64,000 bases of DNA from Natrinema salaciae (GTDB taxonomy: Archaea; Halobacteriota; Halobacteria; Halobacteriales; Natrialbaceae). Numbering within the stretch: position 1 is the first letter of the stretch; each line of letters starts with the position of its first letter. Shown here piece after piece: positions 1-9,275 of the stretch. The position numbers were made by a program, and so were the translations under genes. The stretch covers positions 616,631 to 680,630 of the forward strand of contig NZ_FOFD01000004.1 of assembly GCF_900110865.1 (NCBI RefSeq), read 5' to 3'. The notes beneath the pieces are model-generated. The model saw only the letters and a list, made by a program, of their open reading frames with translations. It did not search any database and was not told the DNA's origin.

Positions 1-722
1 CCGAGGTAGTCGCGCTCCGTTCCGTCGGCGAACGAGAGACCGCCGAGCCACGGCGGTTCGTCCGCATCGATGCTCTCGTCGGCGTCCGCCGAGACGACGG
101 CCGTGTCGATCCGATCGACCGGGTGGGCCTCGAGTCGCGCGGCGGTCTCGTCGTCCCACTCCGGCTCGCGGTCGTTCAACAGGAGGTCGACGTCGTCGGT
201 GAAGTTGCACATCGTCATCGCGACGTGGGCCGCGCTCTCCGTGTGGCCCAGCACGAAGACCGACCCGTCGCCCAGCGTGTACGCGTCGCAGTGGAGACAG
301 TAGTGCAGGCCGCGACCCGTAAAGCGCTCGAGTCCCGGCACCTCCGGACTGCGGTCGCGGAAACCGGTCGCGAAGACGATCCTGTCGGCGTCGACCGTGG
401 AATGGACGGCCTCGAGTCGGAATCGGGGCCCGTCCCCGCCCCCGTCCAGTTGGCTGACCGACTCGACCGCGTCGGGGTAGAAGTCGCCGCCGTAGTGCTC
501 GAGTTGCTCGACGGCGTGGGCCGCGAGTTCCTCACCGGAGACGGTCTCGGAGACGCCCAGCAGGTTGTGGACGTGGTCGACCGCCGCGTGGCGGCCACCC
601 TCCTTCTCGAAGACGGCGGTGCGGTGGCCCAGCCGCGTCGTGTACAGGGCGGTCGTCAACCCGGCGGGACCGCCCCCCACGACGGCGACCTCGTACGCGA
701 GTGGCTCCGTCGGTTCGCTCAT
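1..722 (-). CDS. NAD(P)/FAD-dependent oxidoreductase, thioredoxin-reductase-like (3' end off window)
   Basis: About 240 N-terminal residues are visible and the gene runs off the left edge. After the ATG comes a Rossmann FAD-binding strand with the motif VAVVGGGPAG near residues 12-21, then a second conserved block containing ATGFRDR. A CLHC motif sits where thioredoxin reductases carry the redox-active CxxC, so electron transfer from NAD(P)H through FAD to a dithiol is likely. Many haloarchaeal relatives of this family do not act on thioredoxin, so the substrate is uncertain. It is transcribed divergently from the MazG-like gene. The family call is firm and the exact function is open. Confidence 0.85.
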   Translation of the reverse strand, partial: MSEPTEPLAYEVAVVGGGPAGLTTALYTTRLGHRTAVFEKEGGRHAAVDHVHNLLGVSETVSGEELAAHAVEQLEHYGGDFYPDAVESVSQLDGGGDGPRFRLEAVHSTVDADRIVFATGFRDRSPEVPGLERFTGRGLHYCLHCDAYTLGDGSVFVLGHTESAAHVAMTMCNFTDDVDLLLNDREPEWDDETAARLEAHPVDRIDTAVVSADADESIDADEPPWLGGLSFADGTERDYL

Positions 723-898
723 CGTACGCGTACTCCCGCCCCCAGCGGGTTGAGGCTGGGCCGTGAATATGCGGCCGCAGCGATCGACCGACAGTCGACC
801 GTCGACAGTCGACCTCGAGTTGCCGACCGACGCGAAGGCGAGCCTCGAGTACGCTCGTCCCTCCGAACGTTCAATACGCCGTCGTCTGAACCCCGACT

Positions 899-1216
899 GT
901 GGCACGAGAATACGACAAGCTCGTCCGCGATCGCATCCCGGAGATCATCGAACGGAACGGCGAGGTCCCGGTCGTTCGCACGGCGAGCGACGACGGCGAA
1001 TACGAGGCCTCCCTCGTCGAAAAGCTCCGGGAGGAGGTCGAGGAGTACGCCGAGAGTCGGGAGCGCGAGGAACTCGCCGATATCCTGGAGGTCGTCCGCG
1101 CGATCCGGGAGGTCGAGGGGCTCTCCGATCGAGAACTCCGCGAGCTCCGCAATCGGAAGGCCGAGGAGAGAGGCGGGTTTCGAGAGCGGGTCATCCTCGA
1201 GCGCGTCGAGTCGTAG
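899..1216 (+). CDS. MazG-like (phosphoribosyl-ATP pyrophosphohydrolase superfamily) protein
   Basis: A 105-residue protein starting at GTG. It opens with the signature KLVRDRIPEII of small house-cleaning pyrophosphohydrolases, followed by a helical core with paired acidic motifs (KLREEVEEY and ELADILEVV) of the EExxE...ExxD type that binds Mg2+ and a nucleoside triphosphate or phosphoribosyl-ATP. It is all-alpha, without signal or membrane segments, so it should be cytosolic. Length fits the single-domain members. It is not HisE: the window has a separate hisE at 21819. Its likely role is hydrolysis of non-canonical NTPs, inferred from family only. The GTG is chosen because the conserved N-terminus begins there. 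Confidence 0.8.
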   Translation: MAREYDKLVRDRIPEIIERNGEVPVVRTASDDGEYEASLVEKLREEVEEYAESREREELADILEVVRAIREVEGLSDRELRELRNRKAEERGGFRERVILERVES

Positions 1217-1298
1217 CGCGGGTCGCCGTTCCAGTACCAACTGAAGCGACTCACACACCGATCGCGCAGCCGTCGTGCGATCGGGTGTGCAGTGACCG

Positions 1299-2366
1299 TC
1301 AGTGGCTACTCGAGTCGTCCTTCTCGAGTCGCTCCCGAGCCGCCGCGACAACCAGCGGGAGCGTGATCGTCGCGTCGGCGTAGACGGAGACGTTGTCGGC
1401 GTCCTTCTCGAGTTTGCCCCACGAGCGGGCCTCGTCCAGGGTCGCGCCGGAGAGGCCGCCGGTCTGTTTCGGGTCCATGGTCAGCTGGACGGCGTAGTCG
1501 TACGCGCCGGGCGTGACGAGCATCGTCTGGAGGGTGAAGTTCTTAGGGACGCCGCCGCCGACGACGAACGCGCCGGCCTCGTCGGCGTCGTAGGCGATGT
1601 CGGTCAGCGGCGTCATGTCCGCCAGCGCGTCCAGCGAGAACGCCGAGGTCTGGGAGTACATCCACGCCTGCAGGCCGAGCACGGAGTCCTGAATCGCGGG
1701 GCAGTAGATCGGCACGTCGTTCTCGTAGGCCGCGGCGGCGATGCCGGCGTCCTCGTCGACGTCGTCGCGCTCGTTGACCTCGGCGTTGGCGCGGCCGAGT
1801 TCCTCGGTGAGCCGCTGAATGGGGACGATGCCCTCCGCTTCCAGGGGCGGGAAGACCTCCTCGCGCAGGTGCGATTCGAAGGTCGCGAAGAACTCCTGTG
1901 GGAGGTAGACGTTGTAGATGCGGTCGACGCCCTCGTCGCGCAGCGTCTCGTCGTGTTCGCGCTCGGTCTTCCCCTCGGCGTGGACCGCGCCGTGGTGGTG
2001 TTTGCCGCCGATAGCCTCGATGGAATCGTGGGTGAGGTTCGCCCCCGTCGTCACGAGGACGTCGATGTGGCCGTCCCGGATCAGGTCCGCGACGATCCGA
2101 CGCATTCCCGTCGGCACCATCGCGCCCGCGAGGCCGAAGAAGACGGTCACGTCGTCGTCGAACATCGACTCGGTCACGTCCACGGCCTCGTGGAGGTCCG
2201 CCGCGCCGACGCCGGCCGACCCGTACTCGTCGGCGAGTTCGCCGACGGTCATCCCGGCTCGAGCCTCGGCGTGGCCGACCGGGTCGTGCGAGAAGGTCTC
2301 CCGTTCGGGGTGGTGGCTGTCCGCCTCGTCGTCGGCGTCGCCGCCGTGATCGTGCTCGTCGCTCAT
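1299..2366 (-). CDS. dys: Deoxyhypusine synthase
   Basis: A 355-residue deoxyhypusine synthase. The family transfers an aminobutyl group from spermidine (agmatine in many archaea) to a lysine of aIF5A, using NAD+. Visible family motifs are the TTGANLTHD block, the GGGVPKNF block and a C-terminal SWGKL. Lys318 in SWGKL aligns with the catalytic lysine of human DHPS (Lys329), so the enzyme looks active. The ATG at 2366 is preferred over an in-frame start 76 codons upstream, because that extension is basic, unlike haloarchaeal proteins, and lies outside the conserved domain. A short His/Asp-rich N-terminal tail precedes the core. It is monocistronic, with Nif3 downstream on the same strand after a 265-bp gap upstream of its own start. 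Confidence 0.95.
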   Translation of the reverse strand: MSDEHDHGGDADDEADSHHPERETFSHDPVGHAEARAGMTVGELADEYGSAGVGAADLHEAVDVTESMFDDDVTVFFGLAGAMVPTGMRRIVADLIRDGHIDVLVTTGANLTHDSIEAIGGKHHHGAVHAEGKTEREHDETLRDEGVDRIYNVYLPQEFFATFESHLREEVFPPLEAEGIVPIQRLTEELGRANAEVNERDDVDEDAGIAAAAYENDVPIYCPAIQDSVLGLQAWMYSQTSAFSLDALADMTPLTDIAYDADEAGAFVVGGGVPKNFTLQTMLVTPGAYDYAVQLTMDPKQTGGLSGATLDEARSWGKLEKDADNVSVYADATITLPLVVAAARERLEKDDSSSH

Positions 2367-2631
2367 GTCCACGCATCCGCGAGCCAGCGGTTTGAACGCC
2401 GCGGTTCGGTTCGATCCGCCGTCTCGAGCTGTCCGCAAGTACGCCTCGGCAGGCACCGTCGAAGCCCCTTCAGCAGGGTCTCCCCTCGCGAACTGGCCGC
2501 TCGCGACGGATGCGAATCGAACGAGGGCCGAACGTGTGTCGATCCGTGGTCGAGACCGATCGCTGAGACGACCGGGTTTCTGCCGAAGGGTCACCGGACC
2601 GTCTCGGAACCGCTCGGATCGCGGGTCACCC

Positions 2632-3399
2632 TTACAGCCCCGTCGGTACGTCGAGGAACGTCGTCTCGAGCCCCCACGCTTCGACTAACTCTTGCAGCGC
2701 CCGCACGCCGACGGTCTCCGTCGCGTAGTGGCCCGCGAGGAAGACGTGGGTCCCGGCCTCCTGCGCCTCGTGGTAGGCCTTCTGTTTCCCCTCGCCGGTC
2801 ACCAGCGCGTCGGCGTCGGTCGCGACGGCCTCGTCCAGCCAGTCCGTGCCGCTGCCGGTGACGATCGCCACGTTCTCGATCTCGTCCGGGCCGAAATCGA
2901 GCGCCTGAACCGGTTGCTCGTCGGTCTCGAGGTGCTCCTCCAGGCGCTCGCGCAGTTCGTCGGGACCGTAGGGGTCGGCCGCCGTCCCGCGCTGGCCGAT
3001 GTGCTCGGGGCCGAGTTCGCCGAAGGGGGCTCGGTCCTCGAGTTCGAGCAGGTCGGCGACGCCGGCGGCGTTGCCCAGTTCCTGGTGGCCGTCCAGCGGG
3101 AGGTGGGAGACGTACAGCGCGAGGTCGCCCTCGATCAGCGGGGCGATCCGGTCGTAGGTTCGGCCGGTCACGCGGTCGAAGCCGCCCCACGAGAGCCCGT
3201 GGTGGACGACCAGCAGATCGGCATCGGCCGCGATCGCCCGCTCGAACGTCTCGCGGACGCCGTCGACCGCGAACGCGACGCGCTCGATCTCGCCCTCGTC
3301 CGGGCCGACCTGCAGCCCGTTGGCGCTGGCGTCGAGGTCGGCGTAGTCGGCGGTTCGCAACTCCTCGTCGAGTCGCTCGGTGCACTCCGAGAGATCCAT
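2632..3399 (-). CDS. Nif3-like dinuclear metal centre protein
   Basis: A 255-residue protein of the NIF3/YbgI (GTP cyclohydrolase I type 2-like) family. Metal-binding motifs are visible: VVHHGLSWGG near residue 70 and FLAGHYATE near the C-terminus, which hold the two-metal site. Family members form toroidal hexamers and have been linked to DNA metabolism or metal homeostasis, but the physiological reaction is unsettled. There is no signal peptide, so it should be cytosolic. It starts at an ATG at 3399 that begins the conserved alpha-helix (MDLSECTERLDEEL). It sits between the cytochrome oxidase fusion and dys, all on the minus strand but with gaps too large to assume an operon. Confidence 0.9.
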   Translation of the reverse strand: MDLSECTERLDEELRTADYADLDASANGLQVGPDEGEIERVAFAVDGVRETFERAIAADADLLVVHHGLSWGGFDRVTGRTYDRIAPLIEGDLALYVSHLPLDGHQELGNAAGVADLLELEDRAPFGELGPEHIGQRGTAADPYGPDELRERLEEHLETDEQPVQALDFGPDEIENVAIVTGSGTDWLDEAVATDADALVTGEGKQKAYHEAQEAGTHVFLAGHYATETVGVRALQELVEAWGLETTFLDVPTGL

Positions 3400-3561
3400 T
3401 GTCGTACGCGGGTCTTCGCGTCGAAGGCTCTGGACGTTTACGGTCCGTCGACGGCCGAGAGTACGGGCCGCTGTCAGCGCCTCGAGCGGAGCCTGTTCGG
3501 AGCAGCCGCGTCGGTCCCGTTTGGATCGTCGATTCGAAAAGCGACCCTGCGTCGGTCCCCG

Positions 3562-6027
3562 CTACATCAGGTAGAACAGCGGGAACAGGAACACCCAGAC
3601 GATGTCGACGAAGTGCCAGTAGAGCCCGAAGTACTCCACCGGCCGGTGGTCCGTGAGATAGGCGTCGACGCTCGCGACCCGGTAGATCATGAACGCGGCG
3701 ATGAGCAGACCGAGGATGACGTGCAACGCGTGCAGCCCCGTCGTCACGAAGTACATCGAGTACTGGAGTTCGGTGAACCAGTAGATCCCGTGGGCGAACT
3801 CCTGGCCCCACTCGTAGCCCTTGACCGCGAGGAACGTGAGCCCGAGTAGTAACGTGGCCCCCATCGACGCTAGCAATCCGCGCTTGTTCTCGCGTTCGGC
3901 CATCACCAGCGCGAGGACGACGGTGAAACTCGAGGTCAGCAGGACGTACGTATTGATCAGACCGACGGTCGCAGACGGCGGCACGGTCTCGAAGTTGCCC
4001 CAGCCGCCGTGGATTCGCATGAAGATGTACGCCCCGATGACGGCCCCGAAGACGATCACGTCCGATGCGAGGAAGAACCAGACGCCGGTCTTGGTCGTTC
4101 CGACGCCCTCGAACGGCCACCGCTCGGCGATCGTCATTTCGGGCGCGTCGAACCGCTCGCGGCCGTATTCGAAGAGCGAGTACCCGAGGATTCCGACGCC
4201 GACGAGCGAGAGAACCGGATAGAGGACGTTCGCCGATCCGACGCTGCCCGGGAGCTCCGCCCCTCGAGCGCTGGCGAAGTCGGCGACGTAGGGAGTCAGT
4301 CCCGACAGCCCGAGGAACATGACGAACATCCCGAGTCCGATGCCGAACGGCCAGATGCTCGCGTGATCCTCGTGATCCACCTCGAGCGCGTCGACCTGCC
4401 CGGCCCGCTCGTGCGTGGCCGCGCCGCCGTCAGTCGCGGTCGCGTCGTCGACGAACTCGAGGCGGCCGCTGGCGTAGCTCGGCCGGTCCGGCCAGTTCTC
4501 GAGCGGTGGGGGCGAGGTGGTCGCCCACTCGGCAGTCCGGGAGTAGGACCACGGGTTGTCGGGCGCGTCGGGGCCCGAGACCAGACTCTTCGCGAGCGTG
4601 ACGAAGACGAGCAGGACCGACGTGGCGAGGACGAACGCCCCGACGGTCGCGGCCCGGTGGTAGATCTGGAAGCTCTCGCCGTAGTGGAAGACGCGCCGGG
4701 GCGTCTCCCAGGCGAGGAACATCGGGAAGTACAGCAGGTTGAAGCCGAAGAAATAGACGGCGAAGCTGAGCTTGCCGAGCCGTTCGGAGTACATCTTTCC
4801 GGTGATCTTCGGCCACCAGTAGTAGAGGCCGCCGATCAGCGCGGTGACGCCCGAGACCATCACGTAGTGGAAGTGCGCGACGACCCAGTAGGTGCCGCGG
4901 AACTCGTAGTCGAGCACGACGGCGCCGAGGAAGACGCCGGTGATCCCGCCGAGGATGAACAACACGAGCGCGCCGAGGACGAAGAGAAACGGCGTCGTAA
5001 ACCGGACCCGTCCCTTGACCATCGTGTAGATCATCGAGAAGACCATCAGGTCGAAGGGAAGCGAGATCCCGATCGTCGTCGCCATGAACAGCGTCTTGAT
5101 CGGGAGGTTGATCGTCGTCAGGAACATGTGGTGCATCCAGACGAGGAACGACTGCACGGCCACGAGGACCATCGCGATGATGACCCACTTGCGGCCGACC
5201 AGCCGCCGGCCGGTGAACGTCTGGATCACTTCGAACATGATCCCCAGCGCGGGGAAGAAGACGATGTACACCTCCGGATGACCGAAGAACCAGAACAGGT
5301 GGCCCCACAGGAGACTCGAGCCCTGTTCGGTCGCGAAGTACTGCGTCAACAGGAGCCGGTCGGTCGACAGCAACAGGAGTGCGGCGAGCAGTGCCGCGAA
5401 GGCGTACAGCATCATCCAGACGGTCAACAGGGTCCCCCACGTGAACATCGGCATGTTCCACAGCCCCAGTCCCTCGGCGCGGCAGCAGTGGATCGTCGTC
5501 AGGAAGTTCACCGAGCCGAGGGTGACCGACATAACGAACAGGATCAACGCGAGGATCGTCGTATTCCCGCCCATCGTCAGCGTGTAGCCGGGGTTGTAGA
5601 TCGGGACGTTCAGCGGTGCGTACAGATACCAGCCGTTGGCCCACGAGGCCCCCTGGAAGAACGAGAGCAGAACCAGAATCCCGGAGAACAGATAGAACCA
5701 GTAGCTCAGCGCGTTCAAGCGCGGAAACGCCAGGTCCTTCGCACCGATCTGTAACGGAACGACGTAGTTCGCGAAGGCGAAGCCGAGCGGCGAGATAAAC
5801 CAGAACACCATCAGCAGGCCGTGAATCGAGACCGACTGGTTGTACTCGGCGTTCTCCAGAAAGCCGGTGCCGCCGGCCTCCCACAGGTGCGTACGGAACA
5901 GCAGCGCGAGAATGCCGCCGGCGACGAGGAAGAACAACGCCGTCACCAGGTACAGGATGCCGACGTCCTTGTGGTTGGTCGTCACCAGCCACCGTTTGAT
6001 CGTCGTCCGCGGTGGAAAATCACTCAT
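3562..6027 (-). CDS. Cytochrome c oxidase subunit I+III fusion protein
   Basis: A single 821-residue polytopic membrane protein combining the catalytic subunit I with subunit III of an aa3/A-type haem-copper oxidase, which reduces O2 and pumps protons. In the subunit I part (about 1-560) all ligands are present: haem a His69 and His387, haem a3 His385, and CuB ligands His250, His299 and His300. Tyr254 in HPEVY is the cross-linked tyrosine, and Glu252 marks an A1-type D-channel. A hydrophilic linker follows, then a subunit III domain (about 640-821) ending in the typical WHFVDIVWVFLFPLFYL. Subunit II is not adjacent, so it must be encoded elsewhere. The start is fixed by a strong ribosome binding site just upstream. 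Confidence 0.95.
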   Translation of the reverse strand: MSDFPPRTTIKRWLVTTNHKDVGILYLVTALFFLVAGGILALLFRTHLWEAGGTGFLENAEYNQSVSIHGLLMVFWFISPLGFAFANYVVPLQIGAKDLAFPRLNALSYWFYLFSGILVLLSFFQGASWANGWYLYAPLNVPIYNPGYTLTMGGNTTILALILFVMSVTLGSVNFLTTIHCCRAEGLGLWNMPMFTWGTLLTVWMMLYAFAALLAALLLLSTDRLLLTQYFATEQGSSLLWGHLFWFFGHPEVYIVFFPALGIMFEVIQTFTGRRLVGRKWVIIAMVLVAVQSFLVWMHHMFLTTINLPIKTLFMATTIGISLPFDLMVFSMIYTMVKGRVRFTTPFLFVLGALVLFILGGITGVFLGAVVLDYEFRGTYWVVAHFHYVMVSGVTALIGGLYYWWPKITGKMYSERLGKLSFAVYFFGFNLLYFPMFLAWETPRRVFHYGESFQIYHRAATVGAFVLATSVLLVFVTLAKSLVSGPDAPDNPWSYSRTAEWATTSPPPLENWPDRPSYASGRLEFVDDATATDGGAATHERAGQVDALEVDHEDHASIWPFGIGLGMFVMFLGLSGLTPYVADFASARGAELPGSVGSANVLYPVLSLVGVGILGYSLFEYGRERFDAPEMTIAERWPFEGVGTTKTGVWFFLASDVIVFGAVIGAYIFMRIHGGWGNFETVPPSATVGLINTYVLLTSSFTVVLALVMAERENKRGLLASMGATLLLGLTFLAVKGYEWGQEFAHGIYWFTELQYSMYFVTTGLHALHVILGLLIAAFMIYRVASVDAYLTDHRPVEYFGLYWHFVDIVWVFLFPLFYLM

Positions 6028-6034
6028 CAGCACA

Positions 6035-6041
6035 CACCTCC
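6035..6041 (-). promoter_or_regulatory. Shine-Dalgarno of the oxidase I+III gene
   Basis: On the minus strand this reads GGAGGTG, ending seven nucleotides before the ATG at 6027. It is strongly complementary to the archaeal 16S 3' end and decides for this start against upstream in-frame candidates. Confidence 0.7.
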
Positions 6042-6378
6042 CGCGTAGCCGGGCGTCTCGAGTCGAGGACGTCGCGGGCCGGGACACGGCCGGAGCGAGT
6101 CGCGAACGGCCGACAACGGCGACCGCACGGAGATGCGACGAGATGCATGGACAACACATCCTCAGTACGATTCGCCGTATCAAGGTGTCCGGCGCGTCTG
6201 CAAGCACTACTTGTACGGTCCGACCGCGAATCCGTCCCGAACCGGCGGCCCGAAGGCGCGACCGGCAGGCGGCGAGAGCGGCCGAGTCGACGGTGCCGCA
6301 GCCGTCCGAGCGGTGATCGAGCGATTGCCGCGAGCTGTCGCCACGAGACCAACACGCGACCGCCGTGGATCGTCGGTG
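6042..6378. other. Intergenic region upstream of the oxidase gene
   Basis: No convincing gene. It serves as 5' region of the oxidase gene (minus strand) and 3' region of the GDPD gene. Around 6168-6215 it is less GC-rich (CGCCGTATC, CTACTTGTACGG), a plausible promoter area for the oxidase transcript, but no clear TATA box can be assigned. Confidence 0.4.
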
Positions 6379-7209
6379 CTATCGGTCGGAGACGACCCGG
6401 CCCAACCCCGGGTAGTCGGCGATGACGCCATCGACGCCGGCCGCCGCGAGCGCGTCGAACTGGACCCAGTTCGTCACGGTCCAGACGGTGACCGCGCGCC
6501 CCTCGTCGTGGGCCCGCTCGAGTACGTCGATCGCGGACCCGTCGTCCGAAACGCCGGCGGCCGCCGCGGCCGATTCCGGGCCGCGGATCGCGGACCGCGG
6601 CGGGTGGATCGCCTCGCAGTCGTAGCGCCGCGCGATCTCGAGGCCGGCCGCCGGATCGTCCCGGACCAGCGGCGCGGCGGCGTACGCGGTCGTCACGTCG
6701 CGAAGCGCCGCGATGGCACCCTCGCAGAACGACGAGAAGAGCAGTTTCCCGCCGAAGGCGTCGCAGTCGGCGACGACGCGCTCGACGAACGGCCGCCACG
6801 CGTCCCGTCGGCGGTCGCGTTCGGCCGGCTCGAGCGCCTCGCCGACGCGCAGGGACCCCGTTCCGGGGCGCTTCAGTTCGACGGTGACGCCGACCCGCTC
6901 GGGAACGGCGTCGAGGACGTCCGCGAGCGTCGGAATCGTCGCGTCGGTGCCGAGTACCCGCGTCTCCCGCAGCGCCTCGAGCGACGTGTCCCGGACGAGC
7001 CCGGTGGCGTCGGTGAGCGGGCGACCGTCGCGGACCCCCTCGAGGCGCTCGTCGTGGACGACCACCGGCGTCCCGCAGGCGGCCGGCTGGACGTCGATCT
7101 CGATCATCGCGGTCTCGTCGTACGCGGCCGCCCGTTCGACCGCGGCGACGGTGTTCTCGGGGGCGATGCCGGCGTAGCCGCGGTGGGCGATGACGGCGGG
7201 GCGGCGCAT
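6379..7209 (-). CDS. Glycerophosphodiester phosphodiesterase family protein
   Basis: A 276-residue GDPD-family TIM-barrel protein. The N-terminal motif AHRGYAGIAPENT carries the catalytic histidine and metal-binding Glu, followed by EIDV and VVVHDERL (second catalytic His), and a C-terminal TVTNW/GVDGVIADYP as in UgpQ. It should hydrolyse glycerophosphodiesters to glycerol-3-phosphate (or glycerol-1-phosphate for archaeal lipids) and an alcohol. No signal peptide is visible, so it is probably cytosolic. The ATG at 7209 is preferred over one 23 codons upstream since the barrel begins right after it. It is divergent from the small gene at 7303. Confidence 0.92.
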   Translation of the reverse strand: MRRPAVIAHRGYAGIAPENTVAAVERAAAYDETAMIEIDVQPAACGTPVVVHDERLEGVRDGRPLTDATGLVRDTSLEALRETRVLGTDATIPTLADVLDAVPERVGVTVELKRPGTGSLRVGEALEPAERDRRRDAWRPFVERVVADCDAFGGKLLFSSFCEGAIAALRDVTTAYAAAPLVRDDPAAGLEIARRYDCEAIHPPRSAIRGPESAAAAAGVSDDGSAIDVLERAHDEGRAVTVWTVTNWVQFDALAAAGVDGVIADYPGLGRVVSDR

Positions 7210-7302
7210 ACCGGATCGACGGCCGGGCGGGTAAAGGAAGCTGCGGGGCGACGTGGCGCTTCCCGGCCGGTCTTTCATCCGTTCGCTCCGCGAACCTCCA
7301 CT

Positions 7303-7560
7303 ATGACCGACCTCACGCTCGCGGACGTCGAGCGCGCCCTCGACCGCGCGGCCGACCTCGAGACCGAGGAGGCCGTCGCCGTGTTGCGGACCGCCCGCCA
7401 GGACGTTCGGAACCTGGCGAACGATCCCGACGTCGACGAGGAGCGGCGACGGGAACTCGAGACCCGGCTCGAGCAGCGGATCCGCGAGGTGAAAGCGCGC
7501 GACGCCTACGACAGCGGGTTGGGATCGGCGATGAATCCGACGGAGGACGACGCGCCGTAG
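7303..7560 (+). CDS. Conserved small coiled-coil-like haloarchaeal protein
   Basis: An 85-residue acidic, almost wholly helical protein with heptad-like spacing of Leu/Val between residues 5 and 65 (for example ERRRELETRLEQRIREVKAR), suggesting a short coiled coil or helical hairpin. No cysteines, no membrane segment and no known catalytic motif. The ATG follows 93 bp after the divergent GDPD start. Function unknown; the codon usage and acidic composition support a real gene. Confidence 0.75.
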   Translation: MTDLTLADVERALDRAADLETEEAVAVLRTARQDVRNLANDPDVDEERRRELETRLEQRIREVKARDAYDSGLGSAMNPTEDDAP

Positions 7561-7633
7561 CGGGGGTCCGGACGTCGACGCGCCTCCGCCGTCCGCGTCC
7601 GAGAACCCGGCGAGAACGGCCGATCTCCGGCCC

Positions 7634-7640
7634 TTTTATT
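7634..7640 (+). promoter_or_regulatory. TATA-like box of npdG
   Basis: TTTTATT lies about 28 nt before the ATG of npdG at 7665. A purine-rich GGAGGGG lies between the two (7652-7658). Confidence 0.5.
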
Positions 7641-7664
7641 CGGGTGCCGTCCGGAGGGGTGCGT

Positions 7665-8333
7665 ATGCGAATTGCACTACTGGGCGGCACCGGCGATATC
7701 GGCGAAGGACTCGCACTGCGGTTTGCCCGCGATACGGACCACGAGATCCTCATCGGCTCGAGGGACCCGGAGAAGGCCCGCGACGCGGTCGCGGCGTACG
7801 AAGACGAGCTGGCGGACCGCACCGACGAGGTCGACATCAAGGGCTTCGCGAACGAGATGGCGGCCGACCGGGCGGACGTCGTGATCCTGAGCGTCCCGCC
7901 GTACTACGTCGGCGACACCGTCGAAGCGGTCGCCGACAGTCTGGATTCGGAGACCGTCCTCGTGACGCCCGCCGTCGGCATGCAGGGCGACGAGGACGGA
8001 CTGCACTACCACCCGCCGAGCGCGGGCAGCGTCACCGAACTCGTCGCACAGCGGGCCCCCGACGAGGTTCCCGTCGTCGGTGCCTTCCACAATCTCGCCG
8101 CCGACGCCCTGTCGACCCTCGACAACGAACTCGACCTCGACACGCTCGTCGTCGCCGACGACGACGACGCGGGAGCCACCGTCCTGACGATCGCCAACGA
8201 GATCGACGGCCTGCGCGCGCTCGAGGCCGGCCCCCTGGCCAACGCGGCCGAAGTCGAGAGCGTGACGCCGCTGGTCATCAACATCGCGAAGTACAACGAG
8301 GAGATGCACGACGTCGGCGTGAAGTGGATCTAG
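7665..8333 (+). CDS. npdG: NADPH-dependent F420 reductase
   Basis: A 222-residue F420H2:NADP oxidoreductase. It exchanges hydride between coenzyme F420 and NADP(H). The N-terminal Rossmann motif is MRIALLGGTGDIGEGLA, with IGSRDPEKA following strand 2 as in NADP-specific members, and SVPPYYVGD after strand 4. A C-terminal GPLANAAEVESVTPLVINI segment is family-typical. It is cytosolic. Length is normal. Together with cofE and the Mer-like gene further on it shows that the host uses F420. The ATG at 7665 begins the Rossmann strand; an upstream in-frame start seven codons earlier is less likely. Confidence 0.95.
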   Translation: MRIALLGGTGDIGEGLALRFARDTDHEILIGSRDPEKARDAVAAYEDELADRTDEVDIKGFANEMAADRADVVILSVPPYYVGDTVEAVADSLDSETVLVTPAVGMQGDEDGLHYHPPSAGSVTELVAQRAPDEVPVVGAFHNLAADALSTLDNELDLDTLVVADDDDAGATVLTIANEIDGLRALEAGPLANAAEVESVTPLVINIAKYNEEMHDVGVKWI

Positions 8334-8540
8334 GCGACCCGAGCGCGATCCGTTCCGTCTTCCATCTTCGGTCTTCCGTCGTTCGTCTCTTCTCGGCGTT
8401 TCCGTTCACCGACGCCGGCACGCTACGCCGGTACGTTGTACGCTGTTCCTCGCGCACCCGTACTCGAAAGCGGACGCCGGCGCGACAGCGGACGCTCCGC
8501 GGACGGGTGAAAAACCGAAAGAAATCGCTGGTGGTCGTCC

Positions 8541-8810
8541 CTACGCGCCGGCCGACTCGAGCGCGTCCTCGATGTCGTCACGCTGGGTGACGCCGACGAA
8601 GCGTTCGACGATGCCGTCGTCGTTCTCGATAACGAGCGTCGGGAGCGACCGAACCTGATACTCGTTGGCGACGTCCTGTTGTTCGTCGACGTTCACTTTC
8701 TCGACCTCGAATCGGCCCTCCCAGTCGTCCTCGAGCTCCTCGAGGATCGGGTCCTGGGTCTTGCAGGGGCCACACCAGTCAGCGTAGAAATCCTTGAGTG
8801 TGACAGTCAT
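8541..8810 (-). CDS. Thioredoxin
   Basis: An 89-residue single-domain thioredoxin. The active site WCGPCK lies at residues 12-17, and the cis-proline motif SLPTL follows at about residue 55, so the dithiol-disulfide oxidoreductase function is well supported. It is slightly shorter than bacterial TrxA, lacking the first strand, as is common in archaeal proteins. No signal peptide, so cytosolic. The ATG at 8810 is chosen because the preceding in-frame sequence is basic and not thioredoxin-like. Confidence 0.93.
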   Translation of the reverse strand: MTVTLKDFYADWCGPCKTQDPILEELEDDWEGRFEVEKVNVDEQQDVANEYQVRSLPTLVIENDDGIVERFVGVTQRDDIEDALESAGA

Positions 8811-9257
8811 ACGGTTCAGCGCTAGTTGCCACGCGCCGCGCATAAGGGTTTCCCACTGGGGTTCGCTTGCCGCAAGCGGGGACACGACCGGCGGGAGCGG
8901 CGTCCGTCGGGCCGCAATTCCCGGTGGGTTCTTTCGGGTTCCGGACGCCCCCACACGGAGTCGCCTCGACGAGCCGACCCAGTCGTTCGCAGTCGTTCGT
9001 CGACCGCGTCGACGGCACAGACCGCGGTGAATGGAGCCGACGCCGCGTGAGTCCCCGCGGTCCGCATCGCCGAATCGTTCGACGGCCCCTCTTATCGAAC
9101 CCTCTCCGGCAGTAATTTTTTATCCTAATATGGTAATAACGAAATGCTGTGGCAATTGGTGATAGTCATCCACAACCAATCGAGCGAACGAGACGCGGGC
9201 GCGGCCGACGAGTCCTCGCGGTTGGTTCGGGGTGGTTGGAAACCGGACACAGCGATC
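8811..9257. other. Divergent intergenic region between thioredoxin and the giant secreted protein
   Basis: No gene is seen. It holds both promoters. An AT-rich block at 9114-9143 (TTTTTTATCCTAATATGG) is the likely core promoter for the plus-strand gene, giving a 5' leader of roughly 100 nt. A small inverted repeat ATTGGT/ACCAAT spans 9155-9180. Confidence 0.4.
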
Positions 9258-9264
9258 AGGAGGT
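9258..9264 (+). promoter_or_regulatory. Shine-Dalgarno of the 2014-residue secreted protein
   Basis: AGGAGGT lies 11 nt before the ATG at 9276. Together with the long leader it suggests a leadered transcript, unlike most genes of the window. Confidence 0.6.
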
Positions 9265-9275
9265 AGCTGCAACGA

